Source: Chlamydomonas sphaeroides (taxonomy: Eukaryota; Chlorophyta; Chlorophyceae; Chlamydomonadales; Chlamydomonadaceae). Taken from it: a DNA stretch of 20,301 bases. The position numbers and the translations under genes are program-made. The DNA is taken from NCBI GenBank assembly GCA_001662425.1, contig BDDC01001443.1, positions 5,907-26,207 of the forward strand, in the 5' to 3' direction. Numbering within the stretch: the first letter of the stretch is position 1; each line of letters starts with the position of its first letter. Positions 9,501-19,172 of this stretch are shown here, one piece after another. The notes beneath the pieces were generated by a model that saw only the letters and a list, made by a program, of their open reading frames with translations, did no database searches and had not been told where the DNA came from.

Positions 9501-10263
9501 CTCGGCGCCCGACCGCTCCGCCTGCGAGGCGGTGGCGGGCGGCGGCTGCCGCTGGCTGGACGTGGCGCGCACCTGCTCGGTGGCGGAGGACGCGCTGGAG
9601 CGGCTGCTGCTGGACCCCTCCGACGGGTGAGGCCCCCCACTGCAGGGCCCCCGACCCTTGGCGGTGGCGCGGGTCGCGAGGTGCACAGTGCTTGACCCTG
9701 GCTAAGGGCCACGGCGCGACGGGAGGGCTCCCCGCAGAGGGCCTCCCGGCTGGTTTCTCGTGACGCAACAGCCGCGCCTCTCGTCCGCTCCCCAGCCCTT
9801 GGGGCCCTGCTGCCACGCACCGGGCCCTGCTGCCACCACGCGCCCCATGCTGCCCCTGCCCCTGCCGTGCCCCGCCCCCGGCCGCAGCTGGGTGATGCTC
9901 ATGTCCAACGCCAGCCGCGCCTGCCGCTCCATCTTGGACTCGGCCAGCTGCGCCGCCGGCGGCGGCCCCCGCGTGGACGCGCACCTGGCTGACGCAGTCG
10001 CCAAGCAGCTGGAGCGCCTGCTGCCGTCCTACCTGACCCAGAGCAGCGGCGGCGGCGGAGCGCAGGACTCGGTGCCGCGCAGCGGCGGCGACGGCGGCGC
10101 GGCGGGCGCGGCGGCGCGCGCTGGCTGGTGGTGGCCGGCCGTGGCCGCCGCGGCGGCGGCGCTGGCCGCGGGCGCCGGCGGCGCGGCGGAGGCGGAGGGT
10201 GCCAGGGGGCGCCGGCGGCGGATCCGGCGGCAGGCCCGGGGCGTGTGCGCTCAGGTGATGTGA
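6516..10263 (+). CDS. Secreted/single-pass membrane protein with duplicated Cys-Trp module, 9 exons, 508 residues
   Basis: Exons by GT..AG and phase: 6516-6703, 6813-6869, 7124-7268, 7577-7735, 8257-8428, 8549-8673, 8972-9049, 9400-9626, 9888-10263. Together they give 1527 bases, with every junction in phase. Residues 1-31 form a signal peptide with hydrophobic core AALAVCLLLSTEAL. The lumenal part has Cys-rich segments, including two copies of C-x8-C-x7/8-C-x-W-x6-C at C94-C121 and C341-C367, and a short related C-x-W-x4-C at 51-58. N-glycosylation sequons are N244, N261 and N391. Residues 184-282 are Ala-rich and helix-like. A Gly/Ser-rich linker leads to WWWPAVAAAAAALAAG (464-479), probably a membrane segment, then a strongly basic tail (RGRRRRIRRQAR). 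Known: signal peptide plus sequons indicate the secretory route. Inferred: type I surface or endomembrane protein with disulfides. The Cys module is not one I can name, so function is unknown. A GPI-anchored alternative is less likely because of the basic tail. Confidence 0.85.
7280..7305. repeat. GGGCA-type tandem repeat in intron 3 of the Cys-rich gene
   Basis: A short run of GGGCAGGGCAGGGCA lies just after the exon 3 donor. The same pentamer run occurs in the F-box pseudogene near 5780-5800. Confidence 0.5.
8205..8250. repeat. CCTCGCCTCA tandem array forming the intron 4 polypyrimidine tract
   Basis: About four near-perfect copies of CTCACCTCGC run up to the acceptor CCCCCAG at 8251-8256, just before exon 5 of the Cys-rich gene. 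The array makes up the whole pyrimidine-rich acceptor region, so changes in its copy number would move the branch region relative to the AG. Confidence 0.75.
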
Positions 10264-11777
10264 GGGGCTGGAGCAGCCAGGCCTGCTGGGGTTTGGCGCT
10301 GTGTGGCGCTGTGGCGCTGTGTGCCGATGGGTGCCAAGGGGCGACAGCGGCTTCCAGGGCAGGCTGGACACGGCTTTGAGCGTGCAGCTGTGAGAGGGGG
10401 TGCGGCGTTGGCGGTGGGAGGTGCTGCAGAGTGCCGGGCGCTGCGTGTGTGTACGTGAGGCGCTGCGTGCGCGTGAGCCGCCGGGAGTAGTCTTGCTGCA
10501 CGTGACCTAACGCTAGGTTGCACTCTTAGTTACATGCATGTGTGTGTGATGGAACTGAACCATTGTGCAGGTGCGTGCGCGCGTGCCCAATCCACGACCG
10601 TTCGTGAGTACCCCTGGGGCTGCGGCCCTGTAGCGACGCTGCGAGTAATTGTGCATGTGGGGAGGGCTGCTTGCGGGCCGCACCGTTGCCGCGCGTGCGC
10701 CGTGAGGGCCGCCCGGTGGCTGTGAGACGCCTTTGATGTACGGGAGTAAAGTGGGCATGCAACTGCCGTAGGAGGCGATTGTGAGAGGGAGCGGTAGTGG
10801 AGCCAGTGTGTGACACCGGGATACTGCTAGGATGTGATGGTGCCGACCGACCGACCAACTGTCAGCGGCTGCGGTACCTTGGGCTGGACCCCCCGACCGC
10901 GCTCGCCGCCGGGAACTGCCGGCGCGGACGACGACACCCAAGGCAGCCCATAGCGCCAGCACCACACGCCGCCGAGCGAGGTGCAGCTCGCCATGGGGAA
11001 TGAAGGCGCAGGCAGCAGGAAGTCAGGAGCCACGCCTTGCACCAACCCGGGGGCTTGGCCAGCCGGCACCTGCTCGGCGGTTGCCCTCATCATATGGTGC
11101 AGCGCCGGCGCACCGCACATCCGTCCAGCCAGACGACGCCGCGTCCGCTCTGCCGTACGCCAGCAAGGCGCTGCGCGCAACGGCAGGCACCAAGGCGCGC
11201 ATGACCCACCCTGCCACCGCAACCACCACAACCACCACAACATCAGGCACAAGAGCGCATCCTCACGCTGCTGTCACACCGCACTTGCGCACCACCAACC
11301 GAGCTCCGGCGCGTCAACGTGCAGCCGCCTGCCACCACCAGTCGACAGACTCCGTGGCAGGACTCAACTTTCCTCCCTTCCGTCCTTGCCGCAAGAGGCC
11401 CCTCGCACATGCCCCAGTCCGCAACGCACACACCCACGACGCTGGCGCCGCTGCAGCCATGCCCCCCCGCTCGCAGCGCGCTCAACATGAGCTGCGCGGC
11501 TGCACCCCGCCCAGCAGCGGACACCCACACAGCACGCGAGCTGCGCCCTCTCCGCACTACGCAGGCGCGCACACAAGCACAAGACGTAGCCCCACAAAGC
11601 CAACCCCCATGCACGCGAGCACGGCCACCCCTCCCTGTGGCGCTCATCCCATCCCCAACACAACACGGCGACAAGATCAAGATCAATATACATGCACAAC
11701 AGCATGAATTCATCGGATCTGCACCGTTCAGCCCGGCCCGACCGCGTCCGGCGCCGCCCCTGCCTGCTCTTGCTGCC
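10264..11777. other. Convergent intergenic region, probably 3' UTRs of both flanking genes
   Basis: The plus-strand Cys-rich gene and the minus-strand F-box gene converge here. The 10264-10530 part holds a short repeat (GGCGCTGTG copies near 10293-10322). The 11000-11707 part reads plus-strand as a 235-codon frame of Thr/His/Ala/Pro-rich sequence (a CAACCAC run near 11219-11240). I read this as the complement of a GT-rich minus-strand 3' UTR, not a gene. Minus-strand TGTAA is at 10530-10534. I found no plus-strand TGTAA before the F-box stop. Confidence 0.5.
10530..10534 (-). promoter_or_regulatory. Possible TGTAA polyadenylation signal of the F-box/ankyrin gene
   Basis: TTACA on the plus strand reads TGTAA on the minus strand. 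It lies about 1.24 kb after the F-box stop at 11778, and I saw no nearer TGTAA on that strand. A 3' UTR of this length is on the long side. Confidence 0.3.
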
Positions 11778-13913
11778 TCAGCCGCCCCGCGCAGGGCCCT
11801 TGCGCGCCCGCAGCCGCCCGCCCCGCACCCAGCCCCGCTGCCGTCGCTGCTGCTCCAGCCAGCTGCCCAGCTCAAGCTTCCCAAAGCGCGCTGCGGCAGC
11901 AATGGCGTTGTCCCAGTCCACGGGGCAGCCCTGGTCCAGCAGCCACGTCAGCACCGGAGACCGGGCCCTCAGTATGGCCTGGTTGAACACACCCATGGCG
12001 TCGTACCACTGCGACGAAGTCCGCCCGAACGGCACCCCAAGGCGCCGCAGGACCATGAGCGTCGCCATGTCGGTTATCGCCGCCGCGTATGGCGCACCGC
12101 AGGTCTGCGGGGTGCGTTGGCGGGTGCAGCCGGGGTTGCGCAAGCCGCGCATGCTGACCCAGGGCCGCAGTCAGCTCAGCTGGGCTGTCATGCCTGCAGG
12201 TGGCTGGCTCGCAAGTCGCAACACACTGCATTCGGACCAATCGACTCGCGAGTCGGTCAGGTGCTGACATGACCACCGAAGCCAGCAAGCACGCCAGAGA
12301 GCCCCCCATCAGCCGCCAGCCATGACTAAGAGTCGGGTCCCCTTCCAGGAAACCTTCCTCACCGGCATGGGCGCGCCCTGCTCCGCCAGCCACTCCAGCG
12401 CCGGCGCGCTGCCCGACTCCGCGGCCCCATACCAGGCCGTCCCGTCCCAGGGGCAGCCCGCGGCGCGCAACCGCGCCAGCAGCTCCACGCTGCCCCCGTA
12501 CGCCACCGCCGCGAAGAGCTCGGGTGTCAGGGGCAACGGCGGGGCTGCCGCAGCGGCGGCGGCCACACTGCCACCGGCAACCGCACCGCCGCCAGCGGCC
12601 TGCTGCGGCACTCGGCGATCCAGCAGCCAGGAGACGACGGCGACGTGGCCAGCGCTGGCGGCCGCACGGACGATCCGGTCGCCTGCCAGGAGCGTCAGCG
12701 GGCAGCCGGCGGCCTCCAGCTGCTGCAGCACCGCCAGGTGGCCCCTGTAGGCTGCCAGCTGCACGTCGTAACCTGCCAGCTGCTGTACCCAGTCCGGCCC
12801 CTGTTCCAGGCCTAGCAGGTAGCGCACGGCGGCGGTTTTGCCGGCACTCACGGCTGCCGCCAACACGCCCACTTCGAGCGTATAGCCGCGGCCCGCCAGC
12901 CACGCCAGACGCTCCGGCGCCTCCTCGCCGCAGTACGTCGCCGCCGCCTCGCTCACGTCGTGAGCCCTGTAGCCGTCGCGGGCCTCGAGCCACTCCACCT
13001 TGACGCGCCAGTCGGGCGTGGCGCTGGCGGCGGCAAAGGCAATGTAGCCGTGTAGCCTCAGCGCCGGGCCGTGCGGCTCGTCCTGCTCGACCCAGCCCAG
13101 CGCCGCCTGCAGCCCCGCCAGGTCGAAGCCCATGGCAGCCCCATCGAGCATGGCCACGCCAACGCACACTGCGCCGTGGTCGTGGGCCTCCCACAGCTGC
13201 CGCGTCAGGGCCATGTGCCCGGCAGCTGCCGCCGCATACAAAGCTGCGCGGCGGTGCTTTTCATGGTCGGCCGTATGCTCGAGCAGCCACGCCAGGACGT
13301 GGGCTTGGTTGTGGCGAGCGGCGGTCCGCCATGCACACTCCAGCGGTACGGCGGCGTGCAGCATGCTGGCGTGGTTGAGCGCCCAGCCCAGCGTGCTTGT
13401 GCGCCCTGCAGCAGCCGCGGCATGCACGGCAGCGACCAGCAGCTGCTGCAGTCCCGTGCAGGCCAGCAGCTGCTCGCAGGCCGGCACGCTGCCACTGCCG
13501 GCGGCCAGAGCCAGCAGCTGCTCGCGCTGCCGCCGGGGCAGCCGCTGCGCTGCGGCCCCGTCGTCGCGGCACCAGCACGCCAGCAGCGTGTACTCGGACA
13601 CCGGCTGGGAGGCGCGGATGGTGGTGTGCTGGCGCTCGGAGAGGGCGGCTGCCGTGGCCTTGCACGCGAGGCGCAGGCCGCAGGGCACGTCGTTGGGGTT
13701 GGGCAGCTTGGAGGCCACGAGCGGCCACAGCTCAGCTGGTAGGGCGGCGAAGGGGCCTGGGCAGTCCGAGGCGCTTGGGCCTGCGCGACCCGAAGAGCCA
13801 GGGCCACCTGCAGCATCCGGGCAAGGAGCCTGCTGCACGCCGCACTGCTTGCCTTGCTGTCGGGCTGCCGACGGCTGCTCATGACACCCCCTCTTTGACA
13901 TTCGCTCTCTCAT
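11778..13913 (-). CDS. F-box-like/ankyrin-repeat protein, 2 exons, 625 residues
   Basis: Exon 1 is 13913-12363 and exon 2 is 12104-11778. The 258-base intron has GTGAGG and CCCCGCAG ends in phase 0 and joins LAEQGAPMP to TCGAPYAAAITD, restoring the ankyrin rhythm. The first ATG is at 13913; a second at 13901 gives a start four residues shorter. Residues 1-52 are low-complexity. Residues 55-95 (FAALPAELWPLVASKL, then LRLACKATAAAL) look like an F-box, which in known families binds SKP1 in an SCF ubiquitin ligase. From about 120 to 610 there are degenerate ankyrin-type units with the pattern A-A-x-x-G-x-x-x-x-x-x-W-L-x-x-x-G, for example WLLDRRVP, WLAEQGAPMP and WLLDQGCPVD. An Ala/Gly/Pro-rich insertion (AAGGGAVAGGSVAAAAAAAP) interrupts them. 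The C-terminus is Arg-rich. Inferred role: substrate receptor, with substrate unknown. Such proteins form large families in volvocine algae. Two decayed relatives are in this window. Confidence 0.85.
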
Positions 13914-14680
13914 TGCGGCCGGCACCTGCAGCGCTCGGGCCCTGTGGCAGGCTGTCGGGTGGGTTGGAGACACGGGCGGAGTGCGTGTTACCGTTGCGAG
14001 CTTCTACTGTGGTTGGCTATTGACCTCTTGCAGCAGCAAAAATGGGGCTGCAGCAAGGAACAGCTGGAAGTTTGTGCACAGCACATCAAGGCCCGAGGCG
14101 TCGCTCTTGGCCAACTTGGCCCAGCGCTAAAACGAGGCTTCGCGCTAAACTCTAATGCAACTCCTCAGTATGCATAGTGACCTCACCTCAGCGGCCCCGC
14201 TTGGGGCGACCGAACTGCATGACAAGCGCAAGCGCGTATTCGTGTAAAGATCGCTGTGAGCTGACAGCTTATCCGTACGTGAGCTTCGAGGTCATGGGCT
14301 GTTCAGTGCTGCGCTGTCGTTGGGCATGGCCAACCCTGGCATCACTAACACGACCCTGCCGGCCAGGGGAGCCCCCCGCTGCCGGCTGACCTTCACCCGC
14401 GCCCCTGTTCTCCCCTGCCTATACCATTGTTTCCCCAATGCACCCATCCCGCAATCGTGCGCCGCCTTTCGACCACCACGCGCACCTGTCCACTGCCTTC
14501 CTCTGCCCGCGCCCCTGCCCGCGAGCGGCCAACGCGCCTCCGTCAGCTTCCACAGGCACTCAAGCAGCTTGGCTCTGCAGGCCTGTCTGGCGGGTAGGGC
14601 TTTCAAGGAAGAACCAGCGTGGAGGGAAGTCACTGGCAGGTAGGCCAGCACCGGCAGGTAGGGCTCTGCGGCCGTTAGAC
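13914..14680. other. Upstream region of the F-box/ankyrin gene, no gene seen
   Basis: This separates the intact F-box gene from the F-box relic behind it. It includes a less GC-rich part (about 14000-14260) with a local direct repeat (GCGCTAAA at about 14125 and 14143). No exon-like frame is seen. It must contain the F-box gene's promoter, but I see no clear motif. Confidence 0.35.
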
Positions 14681-14895
14681 AGGCACAGTAGCACGCCAGC
14701 AGCACACGCGCCGGCACCAGGCGGGTGGGAAGCACGGAAGGTGGTGTGCTGCGGCTCGCGGAGGGCTGCGGCCGTGGCCTTTCATCCGAGGCTCAGGCCG
14801 CAGGCACGTCGTTGGGGTTGGGAAGCTTGGAGGCCACGAGGCGCCACTCAGCTGGCAGGGCTACGAAAGGGCCCCGTAAGGTCCGGGCTGCTTGA
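14681..14895 (-). pseudogene. Decayed F-box fragment related to the intact neighbour
   Basis: On the minus strand the DNA matches the F-box segment of the intact gene, but only by switching frames. CCAGCTGAG is followed by a two-base loss before TGGCGCCTCGTGGCC. GAC GTG CCC has lost one C (GTGCCTGCGG). AAGGCCACGGC, CAGCACACCACC and GTGCTGCTGGCGTGC are all recognisable further on. In-frame stops occur (for example TGA after GCGGCC). Similarity ends at about 14681, near the LLACW position. It starts about 770 bases upstream of the intact gene's ATG on the same strand, so it looks like the remains of a tandem duplicate. TGGCGCCTCGTGG is shared with the 5481-6016 copy rather than with the intact gene. 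Confidence 0.75.
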
Positions 14896-15908
14896 GCCGC
14901 CGCCCCCACCTACATCCACGGCGTGCCGGACCACAAACGTTTGCTGGCTTCACGTGTACTACGCTCGTAGGAGCTGAGACCGCCAGAGCAATCCCTCTTC
15001 GAAGCGCGGTTGGCACGGCAACGGTCGAACGTTGGCTGTCGGGTTTGCGAGGGCGACAAGGGCCGAGTGCCCGAGTCGATGACGAGGGCGTGTCGTCGAT
15101 GGCTTGCGGTGAGGCAGCCACAACACAGCTGTGGGGTGGACCCCCACGGGGCTGGGGAAGGCCGAGTTGGCCGGATTGGCTGTGGGAGCTAGCTAGTGCT
15201 AGTGGTCCCAGCCTGGCGCCCGGCAAGCCAAGCAATGCGCGTTTGCAGCACGGTCTGTTGTATAAGAAACACATGACAATTCTTCATGCGGCCCCTGCAC
15301 GCGCTGATGACCGCAACGGCGCTCCCACACGCGCCGACCTGCCGCAGACGCAACGTGCCCGCTCATCCGCTGCGGCAAGGGTTCCGTAGCGCCCGGCGCA
15401 GCATCACGTATCCACGACCAAACACAACTCAAGAGCCTCGCGCCGCTGCATACCACACACAAAAACGACAGCAATGCCGGTCCGGCCGAGCTCACATGTC
15501 CTGCTGCCCACGCGCCGCCAAAATTGGAGCTTACCATTGCCAGGCGGTCCACTGCCGGCATCAAACTTCAAACTGCAGCCCCTGGCCGAAAGGCCACATC
15601 CCAGGTGCCCAACATATATGCTGCTTTGTTGGGCCCCGACCGGTACTCAAGAACGGCTGCAAACCCCGCCTGCGCCAGGCGCAAAGTCCCCCGATTGGCA
15701 GTGCCGCGCCGTAGTTCCTCCCGAATGCCACCCGAGATATTGCAAGCGCTTGTCACGTGCACAATGGGCAACTCCAGCTCAGGGCCGCCCGAGCTGGCGA
15801 CACGCAGCCGCCGATGCCGCCAATGCCGCCGTCTGCCGCCAAGAGCGCCCTCGGCAGCAACCAACACGGCGTGCGGTGCCCGCTCAGTGCCACGACGACG
15901 GGGGCCGC
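14896..15908. other. 3' flank / 3' UTR of the DUF2358 gene, no other gene seen
   Basis: This is sequence downstream of the minus-strand stop at 15909. It has moderate GC and no exon-like frame on either strand. I found no minus-strand TGTAA here, so the polyadenylation site is not located. Confidence 0.4.
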
Positions 15909-18900
15909 TCAAATGCCCTCCAGCGCACCGAACAGCTGCGAGAGGAGGGCCGGCGGGTGGGCGGGTTGTAGCATCTGCGGACGCAGCTGGCCACGCCCTC
16001 CTCTCGCAACCCAGACAGTGCCCTCGGCCTTGGCGCCTGTCCGGGGCGCCCCCAGCAAGCGCGACGGGGCAACACGCGCAACCACCTCCGGTGAGGCATC
16101 GCCGCACCGCACACGGATGCATGTGCGATGCAGCAGCGGCCGACAGGCGCTAGCGTTGGGTTCCAACGCACATACACTAGAACGTGTCATGGTTTTAGCA
16201 GTCACTCTGATGGGAGTTGCGGTGTCGCTCGCGCCACGCAGGCCAAGTATGTCCTGGCAGGCTACGGCCCATCGAGCAAACCCAGCGACACAGCCAGCCT
16301 GCATAACACAGGCCATGCGGCACTGCTCCATGCGGGGGCGCACCTTGAACGCCAGGTACAGCAGCGCGATGAGGAAGCCGCCCGCGAAGAGGTCGCTGTT
16401 GGCGTTGTTGTCGCCGCCGCCGTTCTGGTAGAACTGCGGGACGATGCACAGGGCGGCACGTCAGGGCGGCGTTATGACGCACACGCTACCACCACACGAG
16501 CCCGGGTGCTTGTACAGGCCAGGCCGCCGTGTTAGGGCCGGTGCAGAAGCGTGCAGCGCCGGGGCCCCCAGCCTTGGCCCGACCACGGCGTGTGCCTCAC
16601 CCGCGTGGGGTCGTTGGGCATGTTGTTCATGTTGGCACCGCCGCCGTCGCCGTTGATCTTCTGTGCGGCCTTGCTCAGCCCCTCCTTGACGTCCGTGAGC
16701 GCCTGGTGGGCGCAGGCACGAACGGTGGGGGCCACAGGGACGGAGAAAGGATGGGCGGCGGTGCCAGGCAGGTTCGGATCAGGCGCACGCAGCCAGCGAC
16801 GCAGACTCACGCCGGCTTGTAGCGGCAGGGGCTGCCTTGGTGCCGGACCCTGCCGCTGCCCCAAGCGGGGGCCCAGCCTGGCCCTTGCAATGCGGCAGCC
16901 GCGCCTAGGCGCGCCTTCCCCTTCACAAGCGGCCTCGCGACCAACCCCAGCAACCAGCCCCAGCAACCAGCCCCAGCGACCAGCCGGCTCCCAGTCCCCA
17001 CCTAACCCATGCCACTGCCCGACGACGGCGAGCAGCACGGCACGCCAACCCCGAGCGTTGCCGCTACTGCCGCTATTGCCCCCCCCCAGCCCGCGACCGG
17101 CGCGATGCGGGCCGTGCTCGGCCATCCGCGCGGTCGCTGCCAGCTGTAGGACCAGCAGAAGCGAGCCTACAACCGCCAGTCCAGCGCCTCGGGTCCGAGC
17201 CCACACCGCGGGACTGCGAGCTGGCTGTCCCGCTGCACTCCCACCTGGCGCGCGGACCACGCGTAGCGGTTGAAGGTCGCGAGCGCGGCGGCGGGCGGTG
17301 AGCAGCGCGACAGGTCCCAGGTGTCCCTGCGGGCCGCCGAGGCAAGGGGCAATCCACAGGGCGTGCTGCGTCATCAACGGGCGCCTGCAGCACCACCGTT
17401 TGCGGTCGGCTGCCCGGCGCCTGGCCCAGCAAGACCCGGCGACAGTTCGCGCTGCGGCCGCTGCCTCGCGCCCCGCACTGCCTCGCGCCCCTCGTCCCGC
17501 GAGCTGGCGCGTTCGCCCTGCACAGCCGCTGCGGCCCACCGTCCTCCGACCTGCAGCAGCCTGCGGCTGCCACCCTTGCAAACCAATCTTGTGCTGCTCC
17601 CTGCCGCTCCTCATCCTGCCAGGCAAGCTTTCAGCTTGCCCTGTCAGCTTGCCCTGCAGCCGATTAGGCCCGCCCGCCTCCGCCACCCTGCTTACTGAGT
17701 GGTTCTGTGCGCGAAGCGTCCCAGAAGTGCCTCGAGCATCCCAGCTGTCCCTTCACTCCCGCCTCCTATGACCTGGCTTCTGTGCAGCTCCCCTCCGCTG
17801 CCCTGCCTACCGCCCGGCTCGGCATGCCACCGTCCCTCGCTGCCCCACTTTGCCGATCCTCCCCCTGCCTCCCCAATGTTCAATCGCATACCCTAGGTAA
17901 ATGCCCATGCCTCCTTCATGCCTTATCCTCGTTCCGCCTCCCGCACCGCCTCCCCCGTCCCTCCCTGCCCTCTGCCCAGGTCGCACCTCTGCGACTGCAC
18001 GCGGCCAGTGAGCAGGTTGTGCTCGCAGGTGGTGGTGACGCCGATGTTGACGTCGGTGCCGCCCAGCTTGCCCTCCACGCGCCACTCAATCACGCTGGTG
18101 CCCTTGTCCAGCATGCGCATGCGGACAACGGCCTGGGGGTGCGGGTGACGGCCGGGGATTGGCAAGGTTGCAAGCTGAGGCAGGGCGGACCACGGGCTGC
18201 GGTGGTTTGACAGGGGGTCAGCAGGCATGCCCCGAGGGAGTGGTGCGGGGGTAAGAGAGGACGTGGGGTGCGTGGGCAGCCGTGGGTTGTGGTAGCGTGC
18301 GTGCGGCAACGAGGACGGATGGGGGGTGGTTTGCGGCAGGCGCAACATGAGGGCCTGGGGCACGTCGCGATGGCTTGTGCTTGATCGCGCTGCGACTGCA
18401 CCCGCACGGCACCCGCACGTCACAAGGGGCCCGCCGCTGCGGTTTGGGCGTGCCTGCCTGCCAAGCCCTGCGGCCTCTTCACCAGCAGCTCACCGCCTTG
18501 AACTTTTCAAGATTATCCACCACCCAGCGCTGCCGGAGGTAGCCCTCAGGTCCGGTGAAGGTGCGGAAGCCGTCCGAGTACGTCACGGTGGGCTGGTACA
18601 GGCTGGTGGTGGCGTAGCGGCCGCGCGTGAGCTCGCGCGCCAGGCTGCGCACGGTCTGCTCCACGGCCGGCGAGGAGGTGCAGACGAAGTCATCGCAGTA
18701 TTCGGTGTCCAGGTCTGTGAAGTGGAAGTTCGCAGTGAGGGGGGAAGAGCGCAGCGAGGGGCGGGGAATGCGGTTGATTAACAGGGTTTGTGCCACGCGG
18801 GCGTTTGCGGGTGTGTGGTTGAAACATGCGCCTCAAAACATGTGACAGCAGCAAAAAGGAACTGCCGTCGAGGTATGCAAGCGCGCTTGGGGCGCTGGTT

Positions 18901-19172
18901 CAGCGCGCGGAAGCGGCATGCAGGCCTCCGCCTCAGACCTGAGAGGTTGCCCTGAACGTGGCTGTTGCAGGCTTACCCTCAATAGTCTTCAGCGCAATCG
19001 AGTCCAGCGGCGAAGGCTCTTGCCTCTTATCCTCCGCGACTGCCCGCGCCAGCTGAACTCGCCGAGAGCTGCATCGGCCAATACAGGCGAACGGCCGAGC
19101 AGTTACGACGAGGCTGCGCTGAGCGACATCGGGGGCGCGAGAGCAAGTGCTGGGGGTCGCCGAGCGAAGCAT
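15909..19172 (-). CDS. DUF2358 (NTF2-like) protein, probably plastid-targeted, 7 exons, 287 residues
   Basis: Exons: 19172-18977, 18714-18494, 18132-17987, 17326-17245, 16702-16601, 16433-16344, 15935-15909. They total 864 bases and all phases agree. The ATG starts a Ser/Arg/Ala-rich stretch of about 50 residues lacking acids at its start (MLRSATPSTCSRAPD), like an algal plastid transit peptide. Residues 80-215 carry the DUF2358 pattern: an N-terminal helix (VRSLARELTRGRYATTSLY), TVTYSDGFRTFTGPEGY, then beta-strand-like RMRMLDKGTSVIEWRVEG and GVTTTCEHNLLTGRV, and the near-terminal WDLSRC motif. This family adopts an NTF2-like fold; its function is unknown. A Gly/Asn-rich linker (KINGDGGGANMNNMP) follows, then one membrane segment LFAGGFLIALLYLAF (264-278). 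Inferred: plastid, possibly membrane-anchored. The final exon codes only LFGALEGI, and the intron before it is stop-free in frame. Confidence 0.8.
15936..16343 (-). other. Stop-free, multiple-of-three last intron of the DUF2358 gene
   Basis: The intron begins GTGCGC and ends CTCTCGCAG. It is 408 bases (136 codons), in phase 0 on both sides, with no in-frame stop. If retained, the protein would gain 136 residues between the membrane segment and the last eight residues. The start of this read-through is Cys-containing (EQCRMACVMQAGCVAGFARW). Codon use drifts away from the exon pattern, which favours an intron. Confidence 0.6.
16945..16983. repeat. Three copies of a 13-base unit in intron 4 of the DUF2358 gene
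   Basis: CCCCAGCAACCAG occurs at 16945-16957, again at 16958-16970, and with one change (CGACCAG) at 16971-16983. It is a small intronic minisatellite. Confidence 0.85.

Noticed and set aside
11000..11707. Plus-strand 235-codon Thr/His/Ala/Pro-rich ORF
   Set aside because: It lacks G/C third-position bias and any domain, and is best read as the complement of the F-box gene's GT-rich 3' UTR.
13132..13884. Plus-strand 250-codon ORF
   Set aside because: It is the complement of the F-box/ankyrin exon. GC-rich third positions leave antisense frames open; the minus frame has domain structure and paralogues, the plus frame has none.
16344..16433. Alternative end of the DUF2358 gene by reading through GTG at 16343 as coding
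   Set aside because: Kept only as a possible retained intron. The donor GTGCGC, the acceptor CTCTCGCAG and the drop in codon bias favour splicing.
16532..17686. Minus-strand 384-codon ORF
   Set aside because: Most of it is intron sequence of the DUF2358 gene. Only its end (ALTDVKEG to NDPTR) is a real exon, bounded by good splice sites.
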